Assembly (NCBI GenBank): GCA_949297185.1
Contig: CASFRM010000011.1
Location: 1 to 46,794 of the forward strand
Direction of reading: 5' to 3'
DNA length: 46,794 nucleotides
From: an uncultured Pseudomonadota bacterium
GTDB lineage: Bacteria > Pseudomonadota > Alphaproteobacteria > RF32 > CAG-239
Position numbers and translations under genes: made by a program. The notes beneath the pieces are model-generated. The model made no database searches, was not told the origin of the DNA, and saw only the letters and a program-made list of their open reading frames with translations. Shown one piece after another: positions 32,449-41,480 of the stretch (its first letter is position 1; every line of letters begins with the position of its first letter).

Positions 32449-33297
32449 ATGCAGCAAACAATCAGCAAAGAAATCACCATCGAGGGAGTGGGTCTACACT
32501 CCGGTTTGAAATCCGTTTTGGTACTAAAGCCGGCAGAAGTTGACACCGGCATAACTTTTCGCCGTTCTGATGTTGTTGGCTCAAATCCGGTCAAGGCGCT
32601 GTATTCCAATGTAGTTGACACCAGAAATTGTACTTGCTTGGGCGACGGTAAAGGAAATTTGATATCCACAATTGAGCATTTGATGGCGGCATTATCGGTT
32701 TTGAAAATAGATAATGTTGCTGTTGAAGTATCATCGCCCGAAATGCCGATATTAGACGGAGCCGCCGCCAAATTTATCGAGGCCATTACATCTGCCGGAA
32801 TCAAAACTCAATATTTGCCGCGTCGCCGCTTAAAAGTATTGCGCAAAGTTGAGTTCAAAGATGACAAAGGCGGCTACATCAGCATAGAGCCGGCCAAAGA
32901 TTTTGCCATTGACTTTACGATAGAATTTCCCTCTCCGATTGTCGGACATCAAGAATTTAATGCCAGCATTGACTTAAATTTGTTTAATCAAGAAATTGCT
33001 CCTTGCCGCACTTTTTGCGAAAAATCCCAGATTGATTACTTGCAATCCATTGGTTTAATAAAAGGCGGCAGCTTAGACAACGCGGTCGTTTTGGACGGCG
33101 ATAAGATATTAAACGAAGGCGGATTCAAAGTTCCGAACGAATGCGTTAATCACAAGGTCTTAGACGCCATCGGAGATATGTACACCTCCGGTTATCAGAT
33201 TATCGGCAGAGTTTCGGCACTAAAGACCGGACACTATCACAACAATCAATTATTAAAAGCTTTGTTTGCCGATACGGCAAATTATGAAATTATTTAA
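32449..33297 (+). CDS. lpxC: UDP-3-O-acyl-N-acetylglucosamine deacetylase LpxC
   Basis: Zinc hydrolase for the committed step of lipid A synthesis, so the organism has a lipopolysaccharide-type outer membrane. The 282 residues are a little shorter than the usual 300. Zinc ligands are His77 (TIEHLMAAL), His235 and Asp239 (HKVLDAIGD); His262 in GHYHNN is the catalytic base. AGCGGAG lies upstream of the ATG. It follows rnpB and overlaps none of the next gene if bamD starts at 33311. Confidence 0.96.
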   Translation: MQQTISKEITIEGVGLHSGLKSVLVLKPAEVDTGITFRRSDVVGSNPVKALYSNVVDTRNCTCLGDGKGNLISTIEHLMAALSVLKIDNVAVEVSSPEMPILDGAAAKFIEAITSAGIKTQYLPRRRLKVLRKVEFKDDKGGYISIEPAKDFAIDFTIEFPSPIVGHQEFNASIDLNLFNQEIAPCRTFCEKSQIDYLQSIGLIKGGSLDNAVVLDGDKILNEGGFKVPNECVNHKVLDAIGDMYTSGYQIIGRVSALKTGHYHNNQLLKALFADTANYEII

Positions 33298-33310
33298 GAA
33301 GGAAAAACAG

Positions 33311-34036
33311 ATGAAAAAATATGCATTTTTGTTATTGTTTTTGCTGGCAGCCTGTGCTTCGAGCAAACCTGATATGAGCAACATGTCGGCCGAGGAATTG
33401 TATAATCAGGGCTATGATGAATTACAACAAACTTCATGGCCGCAGGCAGCTGCTTCATTTGAAAAAGTAGAGCTCGACCATCCTTATTCAAAATGGGCAA
33501 CCAAAGCCAAATTAATGGGGGCTTATGCTTATTACAAAGGCGAAAAATACGATGATGCAATTTTAAGTCTGGACAGATTCATCCGTTATCACCCCGGCAA
33601 CAAAGATATTGCTTATGCCTACTATATGAAAGGCCTTTGCTACTACGACCAAATTGTCGGAGCCGAAAAAGATCAAGAAGTAACAGCCAAAGCCGAAGAA
33701 GCGTTTAAGCAAGTAATCACTCGTTTTCCGAACAGTGAATATGCCAAAGACGCCAAAGCCAAAATGGTTTTAATCAGAGACCACTTAGCCGGACAAGAAA
33801 TGGAAGTAGGTCGTTATTATTTAAACCAAAAGAACTATCTCTCGGCATTGAATCGTTTTTCTACCGTGGTCGAAAAATATCAAACTACTCCGCAGATTGA
33901 AGAAGCCCTTTATCGCGAGGTCGAAATTTATACCATTTTGGGCTTAAATAAAGAAGCCAAAATGTCGTTAAGAGTTTTGGGTCATAACTACCCGCAAAGC
34001 AAGTGGTATCAAATGGCAGAAAAACTACAAAAATAA
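33311..34036 (+). CDS. bamD: Outer-membrane protein assembly lipoprotein BamD
   Basis: Essential lipoprotein of the BAM complex. The 241 residues have a lipoprotein signal peptide with lipobox LAAC (Cys15) and then TPR-like repeats, including SAEELYNQGYDELQQTSWPQAAASFEKVELDHPYS and FIRYHPGNKDIAYAYYMKGLCYYDQI, which are typical of BamD. The ATG at 33311 is taken, because it gives a proper signal peptide and has AAGGA upstream; an in-frame start inside lpxC at 33266 would spoil it. It lies between lpxC and recN, a common alphaproteobacterial order. Confidence 0.95.
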   Translation: MKKYAFLLLFLLAACASSKPDMSNMSAEELYNQGYDELQQTSWPQAAASFEKVELDHPYSKWATKAKLMGAYAYYKGEKYDDAILSLDRFIRYHPGNKDIAYAYYMKGLCYYDQIVGAEKDQEVTAKAEEAFKQVITRFPNSEYAKDAKAKMVLIRDHLAGQEMEVGRYYLNQKNYLSALNRFSTVVEKYQTTPQIEEALYREVEIYTILGLNKEAKMSLRVLGHNYPQSKWYQMAEKLQK

Positions 34037-34047
34037 GGTTTTGATAT

Positions 34048-35706
34048 ATGCTGCGTTCTTTAAGCATTCGCAATGTCGTCTTAATTGACAAGCTTGATAT
34101 AGATTTTTCCCGCGGGTTCGGTGTTTTGACCGGTGAAACCGGTGCGGGAAAGTCTATTTTGCTGGATTCCTTGGGACTGGTACTGGGTAAGCGCGCCGAA
34201 ACCTCGCTTATCAGGCAAGGAGCGGAAAAATTATCGGTATCGGCTGTTTTTGATATGCCTGATAATGAAGATTTTAAATCCCTACTGGCCGAAAGCGATT
34301 TGGAAGCCGAAGGCGATATTATGATAAAACGCAGCTTGTCAACCAACGGCAGCGGCAAGATATTTTTTAATGACCAGCAAATATCGGCCAAGCTTCTCAA
34401 AGATATCGGCAAATATTTGGTAGAGATACACGGGCAGTTTGACAATCAGGGATTATTAAATCCGGCCAATCATCAAAAGGTATTGGATGAGTTTGGCGGC
34501 TACTGGGATTTGCTGTTAAAATGTTGCAAAGCTTGGGAAGAATATCGTGACGCCTCAAATAAACGAGCCTTTGCCGAACATAATATTGCCCAAGCCAAAG
34601 AGGAAGAAGAAAACCTAAGACATTGGATAAAAGAGTTGGAAGCTTTATCTCCGCAAGAAGGTGAGATTGACGAACTGCAAAAAAAACGGCAAGAATTTAT
34701 GCACGCCGAGAAGATAATCGAAAACCTAAATTATGCCTATGCGGCACTAACCCAAGGTAAAGATATTTCATCTGCCATCAGAATGGCTCAAAACGGGGTC
34801 GATAAGGCCAACGGCTATGTTGAGGGAAAATATGACGACATATATGCTTCTTTGGACAGTGCCTTGGCCGAGATAAGCAATGCCGTTTCTTCAATCGAAG
34901 ATGCCTCCACGGAAATCGGGCTAAATTCCGACGAACAAGCGGCGATAGATTCCAGATTGTTTGCCTTAAAAGATGTTGCCCGCAAACATGGAGTTAATCC
35001 CGAAGCTTTACCCGAAACTATGGCTAATTTTAAGGAGCGGTTGCAATCAATCGAACTCGGCGAAGAAGGCTTGGAAGCTCTAAGAAAAGACGAACAACAA
35101 AAAAGATTGGCTTATATCACGGCGGCCAATGCCTTGCACCAAGCTCGCATTGCCGCGGCTCAGAAATTAGATAAAAAAGTGATGGCCGAATTACCGCCCT
35201 TAAAGATGGATAAGGCTCGCTTTGTAACCCATATCGAACAAAAAGGAGAAAGCGGCTGGTCTAACACTGGTTTTGATGATGTATGTTTCACCGTCGCAAC
35301 CAATCCAAATTCACCGCAAGGACCGATAAACAAGATAGCCTCCGGAGGTGAGTTAGCCAGATTTATGTTGGCCTTAAAAGTAAACTTGGCGGCAACCGGC
35401 AGCATTCCGACCATGATTTTTGACGAGGTCGATGCCGGTATCGGCGGTGCGGTAGCACAAGCTGTTGGTGAAAGATTGGCTCGTCTCGGAGAAGAAGTAC
35501 AGGTTTTGGTTGTAACCCATGCTCCGCAGGTGGCCGCTTTGGGAAGTACGCATTTTAAGGTTGAAAAACATACCCAAAATGATATAACCACCACCACGGT
35601 AAATAAATTATCCGAGGCCGAACGCAAAGAAGAAATTGCCCGCATGTTGGCCGGTGAAGTTATCACCGATGAAGCCAGAGCGGCAGCGGTTAAATTAATG
35701 AAATAA
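34048..35706 (+). CDS. recN: DNA repair protein RecN
   Basis: SMC-like ATPase for double-strand-break repair. The 552 residues carry Walker A GETGAGKS (29-36), a central coiled coil (about 160-370), the ABC signature KIASGGELARFMLALK and Walker B PTMIFDEVDAGIGG near the C-terminus, followed by VVTHAPQVAA. Normal length. It is 11 bases behind bamD with AAGG upstream. Confidence 0.97.
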   Translation: MLRSLSIRNVVLIDKLDIDFSRGFGVLTGETGAGKSILLDSLGLVLGKRAETSLIRQGAEKLSVSAVFDMPDNEDFKSLLAESDLEAEGDIMIKRSLSTNGSGKIFFNDQQISAKLLKDIGKYLVEIHGQFDNQGLLNPANHQKVLDEFGGYWDLLLKCCKAWEEYRDASNKRAFAEHNIAQAKEEEENLRHWIKELEALSPQEGEIDELQKKRQEFMHAEKIIENLNYAYAALTQGKDISSAIRMAQNGVDKANGYVEGKYDDIYASLDSALAEISNAVSSIEDASTEIGLNSDEQAAIDSRLFALKDVARKHGVNPEALPETMANFKERLQSIELGEEGLEALRKDEQQKRLAYITAANALHQARIAAAQKLDKKVMAELPPLKMDKARFVTHIEQKGESGWSNTGFDDVCFTVATNPNSPQGPINKIASGGELARFMLALKVNLAATGSIPTMIFDEVDAGIGGAVAQAVGERLARLGEEVQVLVVTHAPQVAALGSTHFKVEKHTQNDITTTTVNKLSEAERKEEIARMLAGEVITDEARAAAVKLMK

Positions 35707-35728
35707 GATATTTTGAGGAAATAAAAAG

Positions 35729-37159
35729 ATGAAAGTAAGAACACGTTTTGCACCAAGTCCCACAGGTTATATGCATATAGGTAATTTGCGCACGGCACTT
35801 TACGAATACTTGATTGCCAAAGCTCAAGGCGGTGATTTTTTGTTGCGTATTGAAGATACCGACCAAAAACGTTATGTCGAAGGAGCAACCGACATTATCT
35901 ATAACACTTTGAAAATGGTTGGCATGAATTGGGACGAAGGTCCTGATATCGGAGGTGATTTCGGCCCCTATGTACAGTCGGAACGCAAAGATTTATATGC
36001 TCCCTATGCGCACAAATTGGTAGAGTTGGGCGGAGCTCACTATTGCTTTTGTGCCGAAAGAGAAAAAGAAGTTGATGAAGACGGCAACGAGATAATTTGC
36101 AAATTTGAAGACCCTTGCAAGAAAATACCCTTGGAAGAGGCCAGAGCCCGCATTGCTGCCGGCGAACCCTATGTAATAAGACAAACCATCAATCAAACCG
36201 GCAAATCCAAGTACGAAGATAAGGTCTATGGCACGATTGAAATAGACTATGACGAGTTGGATGAGGGCGTGTTACTAAAGACCGATGGTTTCCCCACCTA
36301 TAACTTTGCCAATGTTATAGACGATCATTTGATGGGAATTACTCATGTGGTAAGAGGAAGCGAATATTTGCCCTCAACCCCGAAATACAATTTGATGTAC
36401 GATACATTTGGTTGGGAACGCCCGATTTATGTTCACTTACCGCCGGTAATGAAAGATGCTCACCATAAATTATCCAAACGCAACGGCGATGCCTCTTTCC
36501 AAGATTTATTGGCCAAGGGATATTTGCCGGAGGCGATTATTAACTATATAGCTCTGTTGGGTTGGAACCCCGGAACCGAAGAAGAAATCTTTTCGATTAA
36601 AGATTTGGAAAAGATATTCTCGGTTGAAGGACTTAACAAATCGCCGGCGATATTTGATATCGTCAAATTGACTTGGATGAACGGTGTATATATCCGCAAT
36701 CTTTCAAGCGAAGAATTTTATCGTTTGGCCGAGCCTTATTTGGCAGATATGCCGGCAAATGTAGATAAAAAAGCACTTGCCGCTGTATTGCAACCGCGTG
36801 TTGAAACTCTAGGTCAAATCAAAGAGCAGACCGACTTTATTAGAGAATTGCCGGATTATGCCGCCGATTTGTATGTTAATAAAAAGATGAAAACCGACAT
36901 TGAGGTTGCCAAGGCTGTTTTGCCGGAGATAAAAGAAGTTTTGGCTAAGCAGAGTGAATGGAATAATGATGCATTATTTGCCTCGTTAAAATCTTTAGCT
37001 GAAGCTAAAGGTTTAAAGAACGGCCAGATTTTGTATCCGGCACGCATTGCTCTTTCGGGCAAAGAAACCACCCCCGGCGGAGCTACCGAGCTTGCGGTGG
37101 TGTTGGGCAAAGAAGAGAGCTTAACCCGCATTGACCAAGCCATTGCTAAGCTAGGATAA
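35729..37159 (+). CDS. gltX: Glutamyl-tRNA synthetase
   Basis: Charges tRNA-Glu, and in many alphaproteobacteria also tRNA-Gln for later amidation. The 476 residues show the class I HIGH motif as HIGN (16-19) and KMSKS as KLSKR (247-251). A Cys-containing segment (CFC at 106-108, then C124 and C130) may be a zinc site. The C-terminal anticodon-binding domain ends with ALSGKETTPGGATELAVVLGKE. GAGGAAA precedes the ATG. Many alphaproteobacteria have a second paralogue, and which type this is cannot be decided here. Confidence 0.96.
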   Translation: MKVRTRFAPSPTGYMHIGNLRTALYEYLIAKAQGGDFLLRIEDTDQKRYVEGATDIIYNTLKMVGMNWDEGPDIGGDFGPYVQSERKDLYAPYAHKLVELGGAHYCFCAEREKEVDEDGNEIICKFEDPCKKIPLEEARARIAAGEPYVIRQTINQTGKSKYEDKVYGTIEIDYDELDEGVLLKTDGFPTYNFANVIDDHLMGITHVVRGSEYLPSTPKYNLMYDTFGWERPIYVHLPPVMKDAHHKLSKRNGDASFQDLLAKGYLPEAIINYIALLGWNPGTEEEIFSIKDLEKIFSVEGLNKSPAIFDIVKLTWMNGVYIRNLSSEEFYRLAEPYLADMPANVDKKALAAVLQPRVETLGQIKEQTDFIRELPDYAADLYVNKKMKTDIEVAKAVLPEIKEVLAKQSEWNNDALFASLKSLAEAKGLKNGQILYPARIALSGKETTPGGATELAVVLGKEESLTRIDQAIAKLG

Positions 37160-37175
37160 TTGAAAGGAAATAAAT

Positions 37176-38009
37176 TTGGTTGGGATAATTCGTGTTGCCA
37201 CTTGGAATTTAGGCTATGGGTCGCTGCAATCTCCAAGCCGAAACAGTACAAATAAAGTCAGGGCCGCTCTTGAATATATGAGCGGAAAAGGCGTTGATAT
37301 TGTAATTGCCCAAGAGATATTCAATCCTAATTCCATACAAGATATTTATCCCCACCAAATTTATTCAGAGATACCACACAAGAATCCAAGCGGAACCGGA
37401 GTATGGGGAAATATTGATTTTTCTACAGATGCCGAAAATAATGGAAACGACCAGAAATGGGGGACTGCAGTATTAGCTAAGAGTAATTTTCATCTAGAAA
37501 AGTTTGTTCCTGACGGTAACAAATGTAAATATTACAATACGGCTTATCCCGGAAGTGTGACCATAGCACAAATTGCAAATACCGATATTGCAATAATATC
37601 TATGTATGGCAAAAAGATATACGACTACGAATGGGTAACCAATTACTCCTATCTTGCCAATTTGCACCGTTGTCTTTCTGATATGGCTCCCTTGCTTGAT
37701 AGATTTTATTCACCAAAGAGATTTATAATAGCCGGTGACTGGAATGCCAGCCCGCAATTTGATACCAGAACATCTTCTAAGAATTACAATTTTTTTGAAC
37801 GTTTGGTAAACTTTGATTTAAAAGACTGTCTAGGGCATTTTCCGGATGGAAATTATGAGACGACATTTAAAAATTCAGGCCAACTAGATTGGATGTTTGC
37901 CAGCAAAAAACTCATAATCAAAAACTCGTATGTTGATTATTCTAAAGAAGTTGAAGATTTATCAGACCACAGGCCGATAATTACGGAAATTGAGCTGGAG
38001 GAGATATAG
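37176..38009 (+). CDS. Endonuclease/exonuclease/phosphatase (EEP) family protein
   Basis: A 277-residue metal-dependent phosphodiesterase fold. Motifs in order: RVATWNLGYG (Asn near residue 11), DIVIAQEIF (metal-binding Glu), IIAGDWNASPQFDTR (catalytic Asp-x-Asn) and LSDHRPIITEI (final Asp-His). The substrate (DNA, RNA, lipid or inositol phosphate) cannot be told. No signal peptide. Start TTG with GAAAGGAAA upstream; it follows gltX by 16 bases. One base separates it from the next gene. Confidence 0.82.
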   Translation: MVGIIRVATWNLGYGSLQSPSRNSTNKVRAALEYMSGKGVDIVIAQEIFNPNSIQDIYPHQIYSEIPHKNPSGTGVWGNIDFSTDAENNGNDQKWGTAVLAKSNFHLEKFVPDGNKCKYYNTAYPGSVTIAQIANTDIAIISMYGKKIYDYEWVTNYSYLANLHRCLSDMAPLLDRFYSPKRFIIAGDWNASPQFDTRTSSKNYNFFERLVNFDLKDCLGHFPDGNYETTFKNSGQLDWMFASKKLIIKNSYVDYSKEVEDLSDHRPIITEIELEEI

Positions 38010-38010
38010 G

Positions 38011-38430
38011 ATGTTCATTTTTAGAGTGTTAATAATATCAATATTTCCGTTTATTGCATATGCCAATGAAAATGTCTCAAGCATGGAGAAATCCAATGAT
38101 TTTATGATAATTGCTTCATCGGTTATGGGTGGTATTATATTGCTTAGAATGTTGTTGGGAGCCTTGCAGTTTCGTTGCCCAAAATGCAAAAAATGGTGGA
38201 TAATGAAACAAGAAAAAAAAGAATTATTATATACGGAAAGTGAAACGGAAATCAGAAGGGAAGAGATAAAAGATAACAACGGGAAAGTTTTGCGTGTAGA
38301 AGAAGTTCGTGTTCCGGTTTTGATACATCATTACGAGGTATGGAGAAAGTGCCGTAATTGCGGACACATGGTTAAAGTTTTGGTAATAGAAAAGGAAGAT
38401 AGTTACAATCGAACACCTATTAATAAATGA
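38011..38430 (+). CDS. Small membrane protein with zinc-ribbon-like CxxC pairs
   Basis: A 139-residue protein, family not recognised. A signal peptide or first membrane helix spans residues 1-19 (FIFRVLIISIFPFIAYA). A second helix lies at about 36-56 (IIASSVMGGIILLRMLLGAL). A soluble part with two CxxC pairs follows, CPKC soon after the helix and CRNCGH near the end, which could hold one zinc. The intervening region is charged. The ATG at 38011 is chosen for its strong GGAGGAG. It is probably co-transcribed with the EEP gene. Confidence 0.7.
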   Translation: MFIFRVLIISIFPFIAYANENVSSMEKSNDFMIIASSVMGGIILLRMLLGALQFRCPKCKKWWIMKQEKKELLYTESETEIRREEIKDNNGKVLRVEEVRVPVLIHHYEVWRKCRNCGHMVKVLVIEKEDSYNRTPINK

Positions 38431-38487
38431 TATAATGGTCATATATTGGTTTAATAAAAAAGCGAATTTTAAAATAGCCCAAACAAA

Positions 38488-38520
38488 AAACACCCCCGAT
38501 AAAAACGGGGGTGTTTAATT
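38488..38520. terminator. Bidirectional intrinsic terminator between convergent genes
   Basis: AAACACCCCCG/CGGGGGTGTTT stem with a 7-base A-rich loop, T-rich on the right and A-rich on the left. It serves both the plus-strand zinc-ribbon gene and the minus-strand argS. Confidence 0.9.
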
Positions 38521-38534
38521 TTTCTCATTAAAAT

Positions 38535-40274
38535 TTAAGCTTTTTTGAGCATAACCTCAGGAGCTTCAATTCCAAGTAAGTATAGCAGTTTGACCAAAAT
38601 ATCTCGTACCAATTTGGCCAAAGCCAGACGCGATTGAGCAATCTCGTTTGTCTCGGCGGACATAATCGGCGAGGTATTATAAAAGCTTGAGAATACCTGA
38701 GCCAAAGTATAAACATAATCGGTAATAATGCTGGGCTCTTTTTCGCTGTGTGCTCTGGCAACAGCCGCATTGAGCTGGGCAATTTTCAATGCCAAATCGC
38801 GTTCATCTTTGGTGGTGATTTCAATTTTATCAGGGGTTAAGCCTTTCTCTTTTGCCTTCCGCAAAATAGAATTTATTCTGGCAACCGCATATTGAATATA
38901 AGGGCCGGTCTTGCCTTCAAACTTGGCAAAATCATCAAGTTCAAACACATAGCCAGAGGCAATATTGTTTTTCAAATCTTGAAATTTAATTGCCGCCATG
39001 GCGATTTGTTCTACCATTTTTTCAATTTCTTTTTCGCCGTATCCCTCAACTTCATCCGGTGCCGGCAGGGATTCTCTGACCTTGTCTTTCGACAATTTGA
39101 TAAGGTCTTCCAAATTCATCACTCCGCCGTCACGAGTCTTAAACGGCTTACCGTCGGCACCGTTAACCGTACCAAAGCCGATATGCAAAAATTTGACCTG
39201 CGGAGCCAGATTAAGTTTTTCGGCAACTTCAAAAACCTGTTCAAAGTGCAAGGACTGTCTTTTATCAACCACATAGATGATTTCTTGAGCTTTTAGGTCA
39301 TCATAACGCATTTTGATGGTTGCAATATCGGTTAGCTGATAGCCGAAACCACCGTCGCTTTTAACCAAAATAACCGGTGGTTTTTGACCTTTGTTCTCAT
39401 CTAATCTGATAATGGTTGCGCCGTCATCAATTTCGGAAATGCCTTTTTCTTGTGCCAGTTTAACCACTTCTTTGCAGGTTTCGTGAGCATCGCTTTCACC
39501 AAGCCACAAGTCAAAATGAGCATCCAACTCTTTGTAATTTTTCTTCACATCTTCAACCGACACTTTGCGTAAGTGCTGCCAAGCCTTATAAAACTCCGGC
39601 ACTTTATCTTGAATCTTGGTGGTGATAATACGAGCTTGCTCTTTGGCACTTTCGTCTTCTTTGCAACGAATGTTGGCTTGTTTGTAGAAATAAGATATTT
39701 GTTTGATATCATAAGTTTCTACTTTATCCAAATTACCGTCTTGCCTGATGATTTCAGATAGTATCATGCCCATCGGGGTCCCCCAGTCGCCGAAATGCAC
39801 ATCGGAAATCACCTCATTGCCGACCAACAGTTCGATTCTTCTGATAGCCTCACCGACCACGGCCGAACGCAAATGTCCGACATGCAGCGATTTTGCTACA
39901 TTCGGTCCGCCGAAATCCATCACGATTTTATGCGGATTTTTATCTTTTTCAATACCGAGACGGTCATCTTGCAACATCTCTTGCATATTTTGGGCAATAA
40001 ACTCATTGCTCAAGGTGAGGTTCAAGAACCCCGGACCGTCGACCGATACTTTGGCAAAGTCGGCATCATTTTGCAATTCGGCAGCAATGCTTGTTGCAAT
40101 TTCTCTCGGATTTTTTCTTTCTTGTTTTGCTAAAGCCAAAGCTCCGTTGCACTGAAAATCGCTCAAATCCGGACGATCGGAAACTTTAACATTGGCAAAT
40201 TTATTATCCAAGCCCAACTTGGCAAAGACGGCACAAACTTTTTGGTTAACAGCATTTTCCAAAGACAAAGACAT
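38535..40274 (-). CDS. argS: Arginyl-tRNA synthetase
   Basis: Charges tRNA-Arg. The 579 residues are of normal length, with the N-terminal additional domain, the HIGH-type motif HVGH (131-134) within GGPNVAKSLHVGHLRSA, and a C-terminal anticodon-binding helical domain ending at TNEIAQSRLALAKLVRDIL. A KMSKS-like site is not obvious, as in many ArgRS. AAGGAA precedes the ATG. A small lipoprotein gene lies 11 bases upstream on the same strand. Confidence 0.97.
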   Translation of the reverse strand: MSLSLENAVNQKVCAVFAKLGLDNKFANVKVSDRPDLSDFQCNGALALAKQERKNPREIATSIAAELQNDADFAKVSVDGPGFLNLTLSNEFIAQNMQEMLQDDRLGIEKDKNPHKIVMDFGGPNVAKSLHVGHLRSAVVGEAIRRIELLVGNEVISDVHFGDWGTPMGMILSEIIRQDGNLDKVETYDIKQISYFYKQANIRCKEDESAKEQARIITTKIQDKVPEFYKAWQHLRKVSVEDVKKNYKELDAHFDLWLGESDAHETCKEVVKLAQEKGISEIDDGATIIRLDENKGQKPPVILVKSDGGFGYQLTDIATIKMRYDDLKAQEIIYVVDKRQSLHFEQVFEVAEKLNLAPQVKFLHIGFGTVNGADGKPFKTRDGGVMNLEDLIKLSKDKVRESLPAPDEVEGYGEKEIEKMVEQIAMAAIKFQDLKNNIASGYVFELDDFAKFEGKTGPYIQYAVARINSILRKAKEKGLTPDKIEITTKDERDLALKIAQLNAAVARAHSEKEPSIITDYVYTLAQVFSSFYNTSPIMSAETNEIAQSRLALAKLVRDILVKLLYLLGIEAPEVMLKKA

Positions 40275-40285
40275 TATTTTATTCC

Positions 40286-40603
40286 TTATTTTTCACATTT
40301 AAAATAGTAATGATTGGGCACTAACAAGCGGCAAGATAGCACTGTTTCTTTAACCGGTGTTGCATGGGTGCCGGTATTATATTTTTTGCATTCGGCATCG
40401 GCCAAAGCTTTGACTTCCTCATAAGAAGTATAAAGTTTGTTATAGCAAATTGCCGGTTCTTCAGGTGTTGATTTACCGACATAAAAGATACCTTGTTTTT
40501 GTGCGCCGGCTTCACGTCTGCGATCAACAAAAGGCCCAAACTGCGAGCAGGCACTCACAAGCGAGGTCATTACCAAAATATTTATCAAATTTGCCCTAGA
40601 CAA
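40286..40603 (-). CDS. Small putative lipoprotein
   Basis: A 105-residue protein with a lipoprotein signal (hydrophobic NILVMTSLVSAC, lipid-attachment Cys at about 19). The mature part includes PEEPAICYNKLYTSYEEVKALADAECKKY and four further cysteines, suggesting disulfides in the periplasm. Family not firmly recognised. Start TTG with AAGGAG 10 bases upstream. Probably in an operon with argS. Expected to be anchored to a membrane. Confidence 0.7.
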   Translation of the reverse strand: MSRANLINILVMTSLVSACSQFGPFVDRRREAGAQKQGIFYVGKSTPEEPAICYNKLYTSYEEVKALADAECKKYNTGTHATPVKETVLSCRLLVPNHYYFKCEK

Positions 40604-40671
40604 TTAAACAAAACTCCTTATACTCTTTTTCAAGTTCAAATTTTCATCAACTATAGCAAGAAGAATAAAAA

Positions 40672-41256
40672 ATGCAAGCTTTACAATATATCGGAGACGC
40701 CGGCTTTACAAAAATGTTAGAACATTACTCCTGCCAAACGCCGTTGGAAGTAATAAAAATGCGTTTTGCCGGAGCTATATGTTCGCCCAATTTAAGTTTA
40801 AGACCGACCGATGTGATTTCGTCATTTTGGGATGAGGGTAGAGCTCCAAGGCTTGAAACTAAAGCTGAAGCCGATTTGTTTTTTAAGTTTTTTATGGGGC
40901 TTTGGGATGAAGTATTTGATGATGTTAAGCAAAACAAGGTAAAACTTCCCTCTCTCAAAACCAAAGATTTGAAGGAGTACTGCCGTTCGCGTTATGATAC
41001 GGTTGAACAAGGATATGTCGAAGGATTTTTCGGTGGTGAAGAAAACCTAAAAATGCCGGCATATTTGGCAGAAATAGTAGATTCGCTTTCGGAAATGGCT
41101 ATGTTGTATCAAAAAATAGCAGACAAAGGCGACGATGGTTCTGCAGTATGGGACGCCGTAAAGCACACCGACCGCACGGTAGAAAAGGCAATAAGTTTTA
41201 TCATTGAGAATTCGGTTTTACCTCGTATCGAAGATTTGCAACGCAAGGTAAATTAA
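40672..41256 (+). CDS. Hypothetical cytoplasmic protein
   Basis: A 194-residue soluble, mainly helical protein with no signal peptide or membrane segment. Notable stretches are LRPTDVISSFWDEGRAPRLE, YVEGFFGGEENLKMPAYLAEIVD and the C-terminal helix. I do not recognise the family. A distant likeness to UPF0149-type proteins around VEGFFGG is too weak to use. It is followed by a hairpin at 41303 and then the third flagellin gene. Confidence 0.7.
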   Translation: MQALQYIGDAGFTKMLEHYSCQTPLEVIKMRFAGAICSPNLSLRPTDVISSFWDEGRAPRLETKAEADLFFKFFMGLWDEVFDDVKQNKVKLPSLKTKDLKEYCRSRYDTVEQGYVEGFFGGEENLKMPAYLAEIVDSLSEMAMLYQKIADKGDDGSAVWDAVKHTDRTVEKAISFIIENSVLPRIEDLQRKVN

Positions 41257-41302
41257 ATCTGAAAATTAATATATTTTTAAGAGTTTTTTTGCTAATATAT
41301 AC

Positions 41303-41334
41303 CCCGTATGGAGTAATTAACCATACGGGATTTT
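41303..41334 (+). terminator. Hairpin after the hypothetical gene, weak terminator
   Basis: CCCGTATGG/CCATACGGG, nine perfect pairs with a 9-base loop, followed by ATTTTCTT. The short T-run makes it a weak terminator, or part of the flagellin upstream region. Confidence 0.55.
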
Positions 41335-41345
41335 CTTAAGAAAAT
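41330..41345. promoter_or_regulatory. Sixteen-base perfect palindrome upstream of the third flagellin
   Basis: ATTTTCTTAAGAAAAT is a perfect palindrome between the hairpin at 41303 and the structured leader at 41357. A dimeric regulator could bind it; the binder is unknown. Confidence 0.35.
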
Positions 41346-41356
41346 AAGATATAAGG

Positions 41357-41452
41357 ACGCAACAAGAATGTTGTCACAAGGATTGAAACATAGCCTCTTT
41401 AATGAGGAATTGTGGGCTTTCTGCCAATGTGGGGCGGAAAGTTTTGTTGCGT
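41357..41452 (+). promoter_or_regulatory. Structured 5' leader of the third flagellin gene
   Basis: A closing stem ACGCAACA (41357-41364) / TGTTGCGT (41445-41452) encloses GCCTC-type hairpin CCTC/GAGG (41394-41407) and a larger hairpin CTTTCTGCC/GGCGGAAAG (41417-41441). A rival hairpin CAACA/TGTTG (41360-41373) uses the same 5' strand, so two folds exclude each other. The element ends 28 bases before the ATG, whose ribosome site is GAGGTGAG. It resembles a regulatory mRNA leader; no known riboswitch class is recognised. Confidence 0.5.
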
Positions 41453-41480
41453 TTAAATATTTAATGCGGCGAGGTGAGAG

